NCBI GenBank assembly: GCA_018710985.1 | Contig: DVIV01000064.1 | Coordinates: forward strand, 1-64,000 | Length of the DNA stretch: 64,000 nt | DNA from: Candidatus Limiplasma pullicola | GTDB lineage: Bacteria > Bacillota > Clostridia > Christensenellales > Aristaeellaceae | Direction of reading: 5' to 3' | In this document: piece after piece, positions 46,364 to 56,306 of the stretch | Layout: each line of letters opens with the position of its first letter | How positions within the stretch are numbered: the stretch's first letter is position 1 | Notes under the pieces: model-generated | Databases searched by the model: none | Seen by the model: only the letters and a program-made list of their open reading frames with translations | What the model was told of the DNA's origin: nothing | Translations under genes and position numbers: made by a program

Positions 46364-47020
46364 TTGGCTGCATGCGCGCGCAAAAAAAGCGGCAGGCTGC
46401 GCTGGCTGATCCTGGTCATCCTGCTGCTTGCGGCAGGGGTGATCGCCATGGAGCAGAACCTCAGCCAGACCATGCTGGACATGGCCTTTGCCCGTGCCTA
46501 TTCAATGGCCGTGGAAACCATCAACCGCGCGGTGAAGCAGGCCATGGCCCAGGGCGTCACCTATGAGGAGCTGATCGACGCGCAGATGGACGCCCAGGGC
46601 CGCGTATCCATGCTCAGGGCCAACACCATGCGCATGAACGAGCTGGCTTCGCAGACCGCATTGCTGGCCGAGCGGGAGCTGGGCAGCGCGGAAAACCAGG
46701 TGGTGGAAATTCCGCTGGGCGCGGCGTTGGGCGTGAGCTTCCTGTCGGGCTTTGGCCCGCGGCTGGAGGTGCAGATCCTGCCTGTGGGCGCCGTCCACAC
46801 CAGCTTTGACACCGAGTTCGAAACCGCCGGCATCAACCAGACCCGGCACAAGATCTTCCTCAACCTGCGCGCCACCGTGAGCCTCATCGTGCCCACGGGC
46901 TCGCAGCTGGTGGAGGTGACCAGCACCGTGCCCATCGCGGAAAGCATCATCGTCGGAGAGGTGCCGGAGAGCTTCGTGGATGTCAACAACGAGGAGGATA
47001 TGCTCAACCTCATTCCCTGA
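46364..47020 (+). CDS. yunB: Sporulation protein YunB-like
   Basis: Single TM then NRAVKQAMAQGVTYEELIDAQMDAQGRVSMLRANTMRMNELAS, VEIPLGAALGVSFLSGFGPRLEVQILPVGAV. Confidence 0.85.
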   Translation: MAACARKKSGRLRWLILVILLLAAGVIAMEQNLSQTMLDMAFARAYSMAVETINRAVKQAMAQGVTYEELIDAQMDAQGRVSMLRANTMRMNELASQTALLAERELGSAENQVVEIPLGAALGVSFLSGFGPRLEVQILPVGAVHTSFDTEFETAGINQTRHKIFLNLRATVSLIVPTGSQLVEVTSTVPIAESIIVGEVPESFVDVNNEEDMLNLIP

Positions 47021-47107
47021 CGGTTGCGCAAACCGCGCGCCTTTTTCGTTGCGCGGGCGCGTCCCGCCGCGGTTTTCTGCGAAAAAAGCCGGAAGTGCCC
47101 GCGCCGC

Positions 47108-47136
47108 TTGACAGCCGGGCGCTTTTGCAATAAAAT
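47108..47136 (+). promoter_or_regulatory. SigA-type promoter
   Basis: TTGACA - 17 bp - TAAAAT. Confidence 0.75.
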
Positions 47137-47277
47137 ATCATGGAAGAACCATAGAGTTTCCAGAAGTATGCGGAATCAGCAGACCGCCGTATGGAAAGAA
47201 TGACCATAGGCGCGTCCGTACCAATAAGCCGTCGGCTTGCCGAAGGGAGGAAGGGCGGATTCATCCGCCCAACATGC

Positions 47278-49632
47278 ATGACAAAACGCAAGGGACTGAT
47301 CCTGTGCCTGGTGTTTGCGGCGCTGTTGCTGCTCGCGGGGGTCGCCGCCGCGTCCGAGGTAGACCCCATCGTATGCAGCATGGAGCTGGACCCCAATAAG
47401 CTGGCCGGCCCCGGCACGGTCAACGTGACCATCACCATCTCCAATTCGGGCAATACCGATTTGAAGGACCCGGTCGTGCTGTACGACCCCGCGGCGCAGA
47501 TTGTATCCGACTTCGGCACCAACGGCGCGGTGCTGCTCAAGGCGGGCGAAAGCGCCACCTGGACCGGCACCTATGACGTCAACGACCGCACGCTGGAAAA
47601 CGGCGCCGTGGTTTACTTTGTCAAATACACCCTCTATAAGGACAGCGGCGAGGCCGTGGACCAGAGCCAGCCCATCCGCGCGGCCATTTCGCTGCAGACG
47701 GCCGAAACCGATATCGAGGTCAAACGCACCATCAGCCCCACCGTGGCCGGAGAGGACCAGGAGGTGGTCGTGCGCTATGACATCACCAACAGCGGCACCG
47801 TCAACCTCACGGATGTCACCATCCAGGAAAACAAGGATATCCATAAGGAAAAGCAGACCATTCCGCTGCTGGAGCCCGGCAAGACCGCCGAGGTGCGCTA
47901 CACCGTCACCATGGGCAAGAAGGACCTGACCAGCGGCGCCACCATTACCTATCAATCCGAAACCGAAAGCAAAACCCAGACCTACACCGTTGAAAACCAG
48001 ACCATTACCTACGGCGAATCGTCGCTGACGGCCAAGCTGACCAGCGATGTCAAGGGCGTGGTGGAAAACGGCACCGTCACCCTCACGCTGGAGCTGGAAA
48101 ACACCGGCAATGTGGATTACAGCGACCTGCGCGTGACGGACCCCTCCCTGGGCGACGTATTTACCAACCAGCAGCTCAAGGCCGGCGAAAGCCTGACGCT
48201 GGAGAAGGAAATCACCGTGCCCGCAACGGCGGAGTATCAGTTCACCGTCACCGCCACCGATGAGGGCGGGTCAGAGATGTCCGTGGTGACCGAGCCGCTC
48301 ACGGTGACGGCCGTGGCACCCGAGGATGCGCTGAACCTGACCGTGACCGCAACCGCCGACCGCACCGAGGTCTTCGAGCAGCCGGGCCTGGTGCGCTTCA
48401 CGCTGGAGATCGCCAACACCAGCCAGGTGGATGCCACCGACGTGGTGGTGTCCCATGGCGAAACGGAGATTTACACCTTCGCGAGCATCCCCGCGGGCGA
48501 AACCCGCACCCTGTCGCGCGATACGGCGCTGTCCATGGCGGGTAAGTTCCGCTTTACCGTCACCGCCAAGGACCCCCTGGAAAGCACCCTGACCTTTGAA
48601 AGCAATGAAATTCAGATCGCCTTCTCGGTGCCTACGCCCGCACCCGCGACCCCCACGCCGCCGCCCGAACCCACGCCGGACCCCACCTTCAGCCCGGCCA
48701 CGGTGCCGCCGATCACCGATCCCAGCGTGGGCGCGGTGCCCAAGACCATCCAGAGCATTCTGCTGCCCGTGCTGATTCTGGCTGGCCTGCTGCTGGTGGC
48801 CTCCTGCGTGCTGCTGCTTGTCGCCACCAAGCGCAGGGCGGATCAGCGCAAGGCCAGCAAGTCGGCCATTGACCAGCTGGAGCGCGCCAAGCGGCGCGAC
48901 TATGTCACCCCCGCCGAGGAGGAGGAGCCCGAACAGACCGAAGAGGAAACTGTGACCGTCGAATCCAGTGCGCTGGATGAGGATGACCAGGAGGACCTCG
49001 AGCTGCCGCACATGAAGTACGCCCGCAGCGCCAGCCAGCCCGCGCCCGTGGAAGGTGAGGAGCAGGAAGACTATTCCGCCATTCGCGGCGGCCTGTATGA
49101 CAAGGAGCTGGCTACCGCGGCACCTGCCGGAGAAAGCGACGCAGAGGCGGAGCAGGAGAAGCCGGATGCGCCGAAGCAGGAAGCGGCGGAGAGCGGAGAC
49201 GCGGCGCAGGAGGAGAGCGCGGCACCTTACGACGACGGCATGGCCTATGAGGATGCCGCAGCGCAGGACGGCGGCTACGAGACCGTCGGTTACGACGACG
49301 GCGCTTACAGCGGGGAACCCGCCGACTATGACGATGGCGCCTATGAAGGCGATTATTACGGCGATGAAGCGTCCTACGACGATGAAGCCTATGATGACGG
49401 AACCGGTTATGACACCGGGGAAGCACCCTATGACGACGGTACCGGCGATGGTTTTGCCGGGGACGGGCAGGCCTATGACGATGGGTATGACGGATCGGAC
49501 GGGTATGTCTCCGATGAACAGGAGACGGGTTCGCAGCCGGCATACGATGACAGCGCTTTCCGCCGTCCTGCCGGTGAAGCGGAGCCTGCGGGCCGCCGCC
49601 GCCGCAGCCGGGGCCGCCGGTTGGATTCCTGA
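47278..49632 (+). CDS. Membrane-anchored CARDB-like/repeat-domain surface protein with cytoplasmic acidic YDDG-rich tail
   Basis: Signal peptide, repeated Ig-like/CARDB-type segments (ITISNSGNTDLKDPVVLYD; YDITNSGTVNLTDVTIQE; LELENTGNVDYSDLRVTD), TM LLPVLILAGLLLVASCVLLLVATKRR, tail with YDDG repeats. Confidence 0.75.
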   Translation: MTKRKGLILCLVFAALLLLAGVAAASEVDPIVCSMELDPNKLAGPGTVNVTITISNSGNTDLKDPVVLYDPAAQIVSDFGTNGAVLLKAGESATWTGTYDVNDRTLENGAVVYFVKYTLYKDSGEAVDQSQPIRAAISLQTAETDIEVKRTISPTVAGEDQEVVVRYDITNSGTVNLTDVTIQENKDIHKEKQTIPLLEPGKTAEVRYTVTMGKKDLTSGATITYQSETESKTQTYTVENQTITYGESSLTAKLTSDVKGVVENGTVTLTLELENTGNVDYSDLRVTDPSLGDVFTNQQLKAGESLTLEKEITVPATAEYQFTVTATDEGGSEMSVVTEPLTVTAVAPEDALNLTVTATADRTEVFEQPGLVRFTLEIANTSQVDATDVVVSHGETEIYTFASIPAGETRTLSRDTALSMAGKFRFTVTAKDPLESTLTFESNEIQIAFSVPTPAPATPTPPPEPTPDPTFSPATVPPITDPSVGAVPKTIQSILLPVLILAGLLLVASCVLLLVATKRRADQRKASKSAIDQLERAKRRDYVTPAEEEEPEQTEEETVTVESSALDEDDQEDLELPHMKYARSASQPAPVEGEEQEDYSAIRGGLYDKELATAAPAGESDAEAEQEKPDAPKQEAAESGDAAQEESAAPYDDGMAYEDAAAQDGGYETVGYDDGAYSGEPADYDDGAYEGDYYGDEASYDDEAYDDGTGYDTGEAPYDDGTGDGFAGDGQAYDDGYDGSDGYVSDEQETGSQPAYDDSAFRRPAGEAEPAGRRRRSRGRRLDS

Positions 49633-49723
49633 CAGATGAGGCCTGGGGCCGTCCCGCCATTCCGGCGGGGCGGCCCTATTGTATTTGCGCTGTTCAATGC
49701 GGCCCGCAAAGGCCAAAACCGCC

Positions 49724-49752
49724 TTGAAAACGGCCTGGAAATCGGGTATAAT
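49724..49752 (+). promoter_or_regulatory. SigA-type promoter
   Basis: TTGAAA - 17 bp - TATAAT. Confidence 0.75.
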
Positions 49753-49778
49753 ACTGGGAGAAAGGATGAGGTATACCG

Positions 49779-50474
49779 ATGTTTCCCGGCTTTCCTGAAG
49801 AAACGGTCCGCTTTTTTCTGGACCTGCGCTTTCATAATGAAACGTCCTGGTTTCACGCCCACCGCGAGGAGTATGAGGCTTATGTTCGAAAGCCCTTTTC
49901 GCAGTTTATCGAAGCCATGACGCCCACGGTCCTGCGCATTGCCGATGATATGGAAACCCGTCCCAACAAATGCCTGGCGCGCATCAACCGGGACATCCGC
50001 TTTACACGCGACAAATCGCCGTACCGAGACCATATGTGGATGCTGTTCCGCCGCTCGGGCGAGGAGCGGGAGCATTCCGTCATGTACTGGTTCGAGCTGT
50101 CGCCCGAAGTGGTGGAGTGGGGCGTGGGCTTTTGGGGCTACAACCGCCCGGCCATGGACGCCCTGCGGGCGCACATGGTGAAAAAACCCGCCGAGGTGCG
50201 GCGGGTGCTGCGCCAGTGCGGCATCCCGGATGAGACGCTGCACATCTACGGCGATCGTTACAAAAGCATGAAACCCCCGGAGGGCATGCCTGCCGATTTG
50301 GCCATGCTCTATCCCTGCAAGGAGATCTATGTCAAGCGGGTCGGCGTGCCGCTGGCAGAGAGCTACCGGCCGGAAATCATCGACCGGGTTTCGGAGGATT
50401 TTCTGCGCCTCAGGCCCCTCTATCTGCTGCTACGGAAGGCCGCGGACGAGGGCATGGCAAAGCTGGATGCATAA
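49779..50474 (+). CDS. DUF2461 family protein
   Basis: FLDLRFHNETSWFHAHREEYEAYVRKPF; ARINRDIRFTRDKSPYRDHMWMLF. Confidence 0.85.
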   Translation: MFPGFPEETVRFFLDLRFHNETSWFHAHREEYEAYVRKPFSQFIEAMTPTVLRIADDMETRPNKCLARINRDIRFTRDKSPYRDHMWMLFRRSGEEREHSVMYWFELSPEVVEWGVGFWGYNRPAMDALRAHMVKKPAEVRRVLRQCGIPDETLHIYGDRYKSMKPPEGMPADLAMLYPCKEIYVKRVGVPLAESYRPEIIDRVSEDFLRLRPLYLLLRKAADEGMAKLDA

Positions 50475-50492
50475 TTGAAGGAGAGTGACACC

Positions 50493-51998
50493 ATGGATTA
50501 CCGAAAGCTCAAAAGCGGGTCCGACGTGCGCGGCGTGGCTGTGGGCGAGGGAGCAACCCTGACCCCGGACGTGGCCAAAACGCTGGGCATGGCCTTTGCC
50601 CGCTATGTAGCCGGCAAGACCGGCAAGCCCGTGGAGCGCGTCAGCATCGCGCTGGGGCGCGACAGCCGCGTATCGGGACCGCAGCTGCTGGAGGCCGCGG
50701 CGCAGGGGATCGCGTCCGCCGGCGCTCAGGCGGTGGATTATGGCATGTGCACCACGCCCGCCATGTACATGGCGATCCTGACGGACGGCTTCCGCCCGGA
50801 TGGGTCCATCATGGTGACCGCGAGCCATCATCCCTGGCAGCTCAACGGCCTGAAGTTCTTTACCGGCGAGGGCGGCCTGGGCTTCCATGAGCTGGACGAG
50901 GTGCTGGAGATGGCGCAGGGCCTGGAAAAAGAGACGGCCCGTCCCACCGGCGAAATCGTCAGCACCCCCTTCCTGCCCACCTACGAAAACCACCTCAAGC
51001 AGCTGATCATCAACGGGGTGGACCCGGAGGTGCAAAAGCCGCTGCTGGGGCTGCACGTGGTGGTGGATGCGGGCAACGGCGCGGGCGGCTTCTATGCCAG
51101 CATGCTGGAGGATCTGGGCGCGTGGATTGAGGGAAGCCAGTTCCTGGAGCCGGACGGCCATTTCCCCAACCACATCCCCAACCCCGAAAACAAGGAAGCC
51201 ATGGCTTCCATTTCCGCCGCGGTCAAGCGCGTGGACGCGGACCTGGGCATTATCTTTGACGCGGACTGCGACCGCGCGGCCATCGTGGATCATACGGGCA
51301 AGGAAATCAACCGCAACCGCCTGATCGCCCTCATCAGCGCGATTCTGCTGGATGAGACGCCCGGCGCCACCATCGTGACCGACTCGGTCACCTCCTCCGG
51401 CCTGTCGGATTTCATCCGCGAGTGGGGTGGCGAGCACTACCGCTATAAACGCGGCTACCGCAATGTGATTGACGAGGCCGTGCGTCTCAATCAGGCGGGC
51501 ATTGACTGCCCGCTCGCCATCGAGACGAGCGGGCATGCGGCCCTGCGCGATAACCATTTCCTGGATGACGGCATGTACCTGGTCACGGTGCTTTTGATCA
51601 AGGCGATGCAGATGAAGCAGCAGGGCAAGCTGCTCAGCTCCCTGTTGGACGGCCTGCGCGAACCCGTGGAAAGCACGGAGATCCGACTGCCGGTCACCTG
51701 CGAGGACTTTGCCGCCGCTGCCCGCCAGATCATCGAATACGTGCTGGACTATGCCAGCAGCCATGAGGACTGGCATGTGGCCCCCGACAACCGCGAGGGC
51801 GTGCGCATCTCCTTCGACATTGACGGGGAGCTCAACAGCGCATGGTTCCTGCTGCGGCTGAGCGTGCACGATCCCGTTATGCCCCTCAACGCCGAAAGCG
51901 ACGTGCCCGGCGGGGTGAAGGCCGTGCTGCAGAAGCTGTACGAGGCGCTCAAGGATCAGCAGGGCGTGGACCTGTCGCCGCTCAAGGCTGCGCTGTAA
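50493..51998 (+). CDS. Phosphoglucomutase/phosphomannomutase family protein
   Basis: SGSDVRGVA, GRDSRVSGPQL, MVTASHHPWQLNGLKFF, DADCDRAAIVD, ETSGHAALRDN. Confidence 0.93.
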   Translation: MDYRKLKSGSDVRGVAVGEGATLTPDVAKTLGMAFARYVAGKTGKPVERVSIALGRDSRVSGPQLLEAAAQGIASAGAQAVDYGMCTTPAMYMAILTDGFRPDGSIMVTASHHPWQLNGLKFFTGEGGLGFHELDEVLEMAQGLEKETARPTGEIVSTPFLPTYENHLKQLIINGVDPEVQKPLLGLHVVVDAGNGAGGFYASMLEDLGAWIEGSQFLEPDGHFPNHIPNPENKEAMASISAAVKRVDADLGIIFDADCDRAAIVDHTGKEINRNRLIALISAILLDETPGATIVTDSVTSSGLSDFIREWGGEHYRYKRGYRNVIDEAVRLNQAGIDCPLAIETSGHAALRDNHFLDDGMYLVTVLLIKAMQMKQQGKLLSSLLDGLREPVESTEIRLPVTCEDFAAAARQIIEYVLDYASSHEDWHVAPDNREGVRISFDIDGELNSAWFLLRLSVHDPVMPLNAESDVPGGVKAVLQKLYEALKDQQGVDLSPLKAAL

Positions 51999-53145
51999 GG
52001 GCGCCGCTGAGGCTTTCGTGCATGGCGGCCAGCAGCTCTCCGCTGGAATCTCCGCCATATTCCCAGCACATCATCCCCATCAGGCCGTTTTCCAACGCAT
52101 AGGCGCCTTTGTAATGGATGGACACCGGGTCGTCATAGGTCCAGAACGTCGTGCCGTCCGTCGCGTAAGGCGCCTTTGCCTGTTCGTCAAAGCCGATTTG
52201 GGCGTTGGCCAGCACGGCCTTGAGCCGGTCATAGGTGAGCGACTTGCCCGTGCCGGTGGCCTGGGACCAGACGGGTTGGGCGGTGTCTTGCCTGAGGGTG
52301 AAGCTGCGGCCATAGAAGGCCGCTCCGATCATGATCTTGCTGCGGGGAAGGCCCGCCTCCACATAGCTGCGCACCGCCCGGTCCACGCTCTGGGGATAGC
52401 TCTCGCTGGCGCCGTAGAGCGGGGTGTGGTGGCTGGCGACGCCCTCGGCCTGCAAATCGTAGGTCATGAGGTTTACCTGGTCGCACAATGCGCCGATGGC
52501 CTTCACGTCCAGGTTGCGGATGTGCCAGGGGTCGCCGCCCAGGGCCACGGCCAGCATGCGGGGCTTCCCGTCCTGCGCGGTCAGGCTGTCCAGCCCCTCG
52601 CGCAGCGCCTCAAGCAGCAAAGTGAAGTTCTTGCGGTCGTTGGCGCTGGAGGCGATGCCCGCCGCCGAGGAACCGGGATATTCCCAGTCGATGTCCACGC
52701 CCAGAAAGCCGTGGCGCTCCATCAGCACCAGCGTGCTGTCCACAAAGCGCGCGCGCCCGTCCGCGGTGGAGGCGGCCTGCGAAAATCCGTCCGCGCCCCA
52801 GCCGCCGATGGCCAGCACCGGCAAAATATGCGAATGCTTTTCCACGTACCGGCGGAACACGTCGATGCTCTGCCAGTGGCTGCCGGTGACCTCGCCGTTT
52901 TTGATGAGCGCGAAGGAATAGTTCAGCTGGTCGAGGTGAGGCGCGTCGCTGTCGCGCAGGGTCAGGCCGGCGCGGTCGTATACATAGGCGGCGGTGCGCT
53001 TGCCGCCGGCTGCGGCGGCCTCGGCCTCGGTGGGCGAGAAGGGGCCGGGGGAGGCCTGTATGCCCGTTCCCAGCCACATCAGCGACGCCAGCGCCAGGCT
53101 GCGCAGCGCAAACCGCCGCCTGGGACGCAGGGAGAATCGTTTCAT
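51982..53145 (-). CDS. Secreted glycoside hydrolase family 18 protein
   Basis: Signal peptide; VLAIGGWGADGFS and catalytic GVDIDWEYPG motif. Confidence 0.92.
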   Translation of the reverse strand: MKRFSLRPRRRFALRSLALASLMWLGTGIQASPGPFSPTEAEAAAAGGKRTAAYVYDRAGLTLRDSDAPHLDQLNYSFALIKNGEVTGSHWQSIDVFRRYVEKHSHILPVLAIGGWGADGFSQAASTADGRARFVDSTLVLMERHGFLGVDIDWEYPGSSAAGIASSANDRKNFTLLLEALREGLDSLTAQDGKPRMLAVALGGDPWHIRNLDVKAIGALCDQVNLMTYDLQAEGVASHHTPLYGASESYPQSVDRAVRSYVEAGLPRSKIMIGAAFYGRSFTLRQDTAQPVWSQATGTGKSLTYDRLKAVLANAQIGFDEQAKAPYATDGTTFWTYDDPVSIHYKGAYALENGLMGMMCWEYGGDSSGELLAAMHESLSGALTAQP

Positions 53146-53266
53146 CGGGGATGGCTCCTTTCCGCATAGCTGTCATCCGGCGCAAGTATACCATGTCCGC
53201 GGGCGCGCGGGCAATGTTACATGTTGTCATGGCAATGCTTGAAACAACTGCAAGGAGGACACAATC

Positions 53267-53737
53267 ATGGGTGATTACATCATGGACATGCGAAAGCGCG
53301 TAGGGCATATCCCCTTGATGCAGTGCGGCGCGTCCGTCATTGTGGAAAACGAGCGGGGCGAGGTCCTTTTGCAGCAGCGGTCCGATAACGGCGCATGGGG
53401 CTATGCCGGCGGCGCGGTGGAGCTCTACGAGCATGTGGAGGATGCCGCCCGGCGCGAGCTGTTGGAGGAAACGGGCCTGCAGGCTGGAGAGATGGAACTG
53501 CTCGGCGTGTTTTCGGGGCCGGAGATGGCCTATACCTATCCCAACGGCGACCAGGTGAGCAACGTGGATGTCGTCTATCTATGCCGCGACTGGCAAGGCG
53601 AACTGAAATGCCAGCCGGGCGAGGTGGAGGCGCTGGCCTTCTTCGCGCCGGATGCTCTGCCCGCGCCCCTGCATGAGGTAAACCTGCCCGCGCTGAACGC
53701 CTGGAGGAAGCTGGGGGAGGCACGGAGGCAGAAATGA
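53267..53737 (+). CDS. NUDIX hydrolase
   Basis: GGAVELYEHVEDAARRELLEETGLQ Nudix box. Confidence 0.93.
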   Translation: MGDYIMDMRKRVGHIPLMQCGASVIVENERGEVLLQQRSDNGAWGYAGGAVELYEHVEDAARRELLEETGLQAGEMELLGVFSGPEMAYTYPNGDQVSNVDVVYLCRDWQGELKCQPGEVEALAFFAPDALPAPLHEVNLPALNAWRKLGEARRQK

Positions 53738-54645
53738 ACATCCATCAGCTTCGCTGCGCCGTCACCGTAGCGCGCCTAGGCTCGCAGACGCGGGCCGCCG
53801 AGGAGCTGTACATGAGCCAGCCCAATTTGAGCAAGGCGCTCAAGGACCTGGAGCAGACATGCGGCTTCCGCATCTTCACGCGCACGGGGACGGGGATGGC
53901 GCCCACCCGCAGGGGAGAGGAATTTCTGGAGCACGCCAGAGCCGTGCTGGAAAAGCTGGACCTGATGGATGCGATCTATCAGGGGCAGGACCGCCGGTCG
54001 GCAAGCCTGAACGTGGCGGTATGCACGGCGGGCTATCTGTCGCAGGCGCTGTGCGCGTTTCTGGACGAAACCAACCCCGCCGAGGGGCTGGAGGTCAATA
54101 TGCGCGAGGGCCGGGTCGAGGAAGTGGTGCGCGCCGTGCTGGACCGCGAGGCGGAAATCGGCGTGATCCGCTACGCTGTGGACCGGCAAAACCGCGTGCT
54201 GGCCGCCCTGGGCGAGCAGGGACTGCACTATCTGCTGTACTGGACCTTCCAGCATGTGGCGGTGGTGTCCCGCCGCCATCCGCTGGCCGGGGAAAAGCAG
54301 CTGGACAAAGCCCGGCTGGCTTCGTATGCGGAAGTGGCGCTCGCCTCGGAGCTGTCGCCCGTACAGCTGGAGATGCAGACGCCGCAGCAGCCGCGCAGGC
54401 GCGCGCGGGTATGGGACCAGTCTACCCGGTTTGAGATGGTGGCCCGGTCGCGAACGGCGTACATGTGGTCGCCGCCGCTCCCCCCGGAGCTGCTGGAGCG
54501 CTATGGCCTCCGGCAGCTGACCGTCGAGGATGCGCCGCAGTACCAGGACGCCCTGATCTACCCCCGCGGCTACCACATGAGCCGTTGGGAACAGGCCTTT
54601 TACGACCTGGCCCGGCGCGAGGCCCAGCGCGCCCAGGAGGGATAA
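53734..54645 (+). CDS. LysR-family transcriptional regulator
   Basis: N-term MNIHQLRCAVTVARLGSQTRAAEELYMSQPNLSKALKDLE. Confidence 0.92.
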   Translation: MNIHQLRCAVTVARLGSQTRAAEELYMSQPNLSKALKDLEQTCGFRIFTRTGTGMAPTRRGEEFLEHARAVLEKLDLMDAIYQGQDRRSASLNVAVCTAGYLSQALCAFLDETNPAEGLEVNMREGRVEEVVRAVLDREAEIGVIRYAVDRQNRVLAALGEQGLHYLLYWTFQHVAVVSRRHPLAGEKQLDKARLASYAEVALASELSPVQLEMQTPQQPRRRARVWDQSTRFEMVARSRTAYMWSPPLPPELLERYGLRQLTVEDAPQYQDALIYPRGYHMSRWEQAFYDLARREAQRAQEG

Positions 54646-54746
54646 AGGGCGTATTTGTCCAGCTTTCCACCGGGTTGGGAAGCTGGACTTTTTTGGGGTT
54701 TTGTGTCACAATAGCACCGAATCTTTTACACAGGAGGCGCGTTCCC

Positions 54747-56084
54747 TTGGCTATGGATCTTACGGAGGGCAAGCCGGATCGGGTGTTGTGGCGCTACTCA
54801 CTTCCACTGTTTGGCAGCATTGTTTTCCAGCAGCTCTACAACATCGCGGACAGCTTTGTGGCGGGCAAGTTTGTGGGCGAACAGGCCCTGGCTGCCGTGG
54901 GCAACAGCTACGAAGTCACATTGATCTATCTGTCCTTCGCGGTGGGACTGAACATCGGCGCATCGGTGGTGACGGCCCGGCTGTTCGGAGCCCGCAGAAT
55001 CGGGCAGATGAAAACGGCGGTCAATACCGCTTTCCTGCTGTGCCTGGCCGTTTGCGCCGCGCTGATGACGCTGGGTTTCCTCTTCAGCCCCGCGCTGATT
55101 CATGCCATCCAGACGCCGCCGGAAATTTACGACGACACCATGCTCTATCTCAATATCTACACCGGCGGGCTGGTGTTCCTGTTCTTCTATAATATTGCCA
55201 CGGGCATTTTCGCCTCCCTGGGCGATTCCCGCACGCCGTTCCTGTTCCTGGCTGCCTCCTCCATTGCCAACATTGCGCTGGATGTGCTGTTTGTCACGGC
55301 CTTCCACATGGGCGTGGCGGGCGTGGCGTGGGCTACGTTCCTGTGCCAGGGCGTCAGCTGCGTGCTGGCGGTGCTGGCCCTGTTCAGGGCGCTCTCGCGC
55401 ATGGAGGCGGATGAGCCGCCGCGCCTGTTTTCGGGCCGCGTGCTGGCCAATCTGATCAAGATTGCCCTTCCCAGCACCCTGCAGCAATGCTTTATCTCCG
55501 TAGGTAACATTTTGATCCAGAGCATCATCAACGGGTTCGGCACCAGCGCCATCGCGGGCTATGCCGCTGCCGTGAAGTTCAACAACTTCGCCGTGACCAG
55601 CTTCAACACGCTGGGCAACGGCATGAGCAACTTTGCCGCGCAGAACCTGGGCGCCATGCGCGCCGACCGCGTGCGCGAGGGTTACCGCGGATGCCTGAAG
55701 ATGATGGCGGGCATCGCCACGCTGTTTGCGGCGGTGTACGTGTTCCTGGGTCCGCAGGTGATTCAGCTGTTCCTCAACGGGGAAAATGTTCAGGCGCTGG
55801 AAGTGGGCACGCAGTTTTTGCGCGTCGTTTCGCCGTTCTATTATATGGTCGCGCTGAAGCTGGCGACGGACGGCGTGCTGAGGGGCGCGGGCCGCATGGG
55901 CGAATTCATGACCGATACCTTTATCGACCTGGCCATGCGTGTGGCGCTGTCCTTTGCGCTGGCGGCTCCGCTGGGCCTGGCGGGCGTGTGGTGGAGCTGG
56001 CCGGTCAGCTGGACCGTGGCAACGGCCATCGCTGTTTTCTTCTACCGCAGGGGCCGCTGGGCCGTGCCGGAGGGGGAACACTGA
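54747..56084 (+). CDS. MATE family efflux transporter
   Basis: LPLFGSIVFQQLYNIADSFVAGKFVGEQALAAVGNSY; TTG start after AGGAGG. Confidence 0.93.
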   Translation: MAMDLTEGKPDRVLWRYSLPLFGSIVFQQLYNIADSFVAGKFVGEQALAAVGNSYEVTLIYLSFAVGLNIGASVVTARLFGARRIGQMKTAVNTAFLLCLAVCAALMTLGFLFSPALIHAIQTPPEIYDDTMLYLNIYTGGLVFLFFYNIATGIFASLGDSRTPFLFLAASSIANIALDVLFVTAFHMGVAGVAWATFLCQGVSCVLAVLALFRALSRMEADEPPRLFSGRVLANLIKIALPSTLQQCFISVGNILIQSIINGFGTSAIAGYAAAVKFNNFAVTSFNTLGNGMSNFAAQNLGAMRADRVREGYRGCLKMMAGIATLFAAVYVFLGPQVIQLFLNGENVQALEVGTQFLRVVSPFYYMVALKLATDGVLRGAGRMGEFMTDTFIDLAMRVALSFALAAPLGLAGVWWSWPVSWTVATAIAVFFYRRGRWAVPEGEH

Positions 56085-56106
56085 GCAAAAAAGACGAACA
56101 AAATAC

Positions 56107-56135
56107 TTGCGTTTTTCAATAACGTCATGTAAAAT
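56107..56135 (+). promoter_or_regulatory. Promoter of the SRP RNA gene
   Basis: TTGCGT - 17 bp - TAAAAT. Confidence 0.7.
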
Positions 56136-56142
56136 GGATAAG

Positions 56143-56268
56143 CCGAGTGCATGATGACGGTTGAGTCCTGTGCGATTTCAACGCGTGAACCCTGTCAGGT
56201 CCGGAAGGAAGCAGCAGTAAGCGCAGTTTGGGATGTGCTGCGGGGTCGCTCTGCCTGAGTGCACCCGG
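56143..56268 (+). ncRNA. ffs: Signal recognition particle RNA (bacterial small type)
   Basis: Conserved apical core GTGAACCCTGTCAGGTCCGGAAGGAAGCAGCAGTAAGC; pairing ends; followed by T-tract. Ends approximate. Confidence 0.93.
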
Positions 56269-56306
56269 TTTTTTACTTTTTCATGATCAAATAAGGGGGA
56301 GCAGAG

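Noticed and set aside
47253-47270. CRISPR repeat or transposon end (gggcggattcatccgccc)
   Set aside because: Single short palindrome, no direct-repeat array, no spacer pattern, no transposase nearby.
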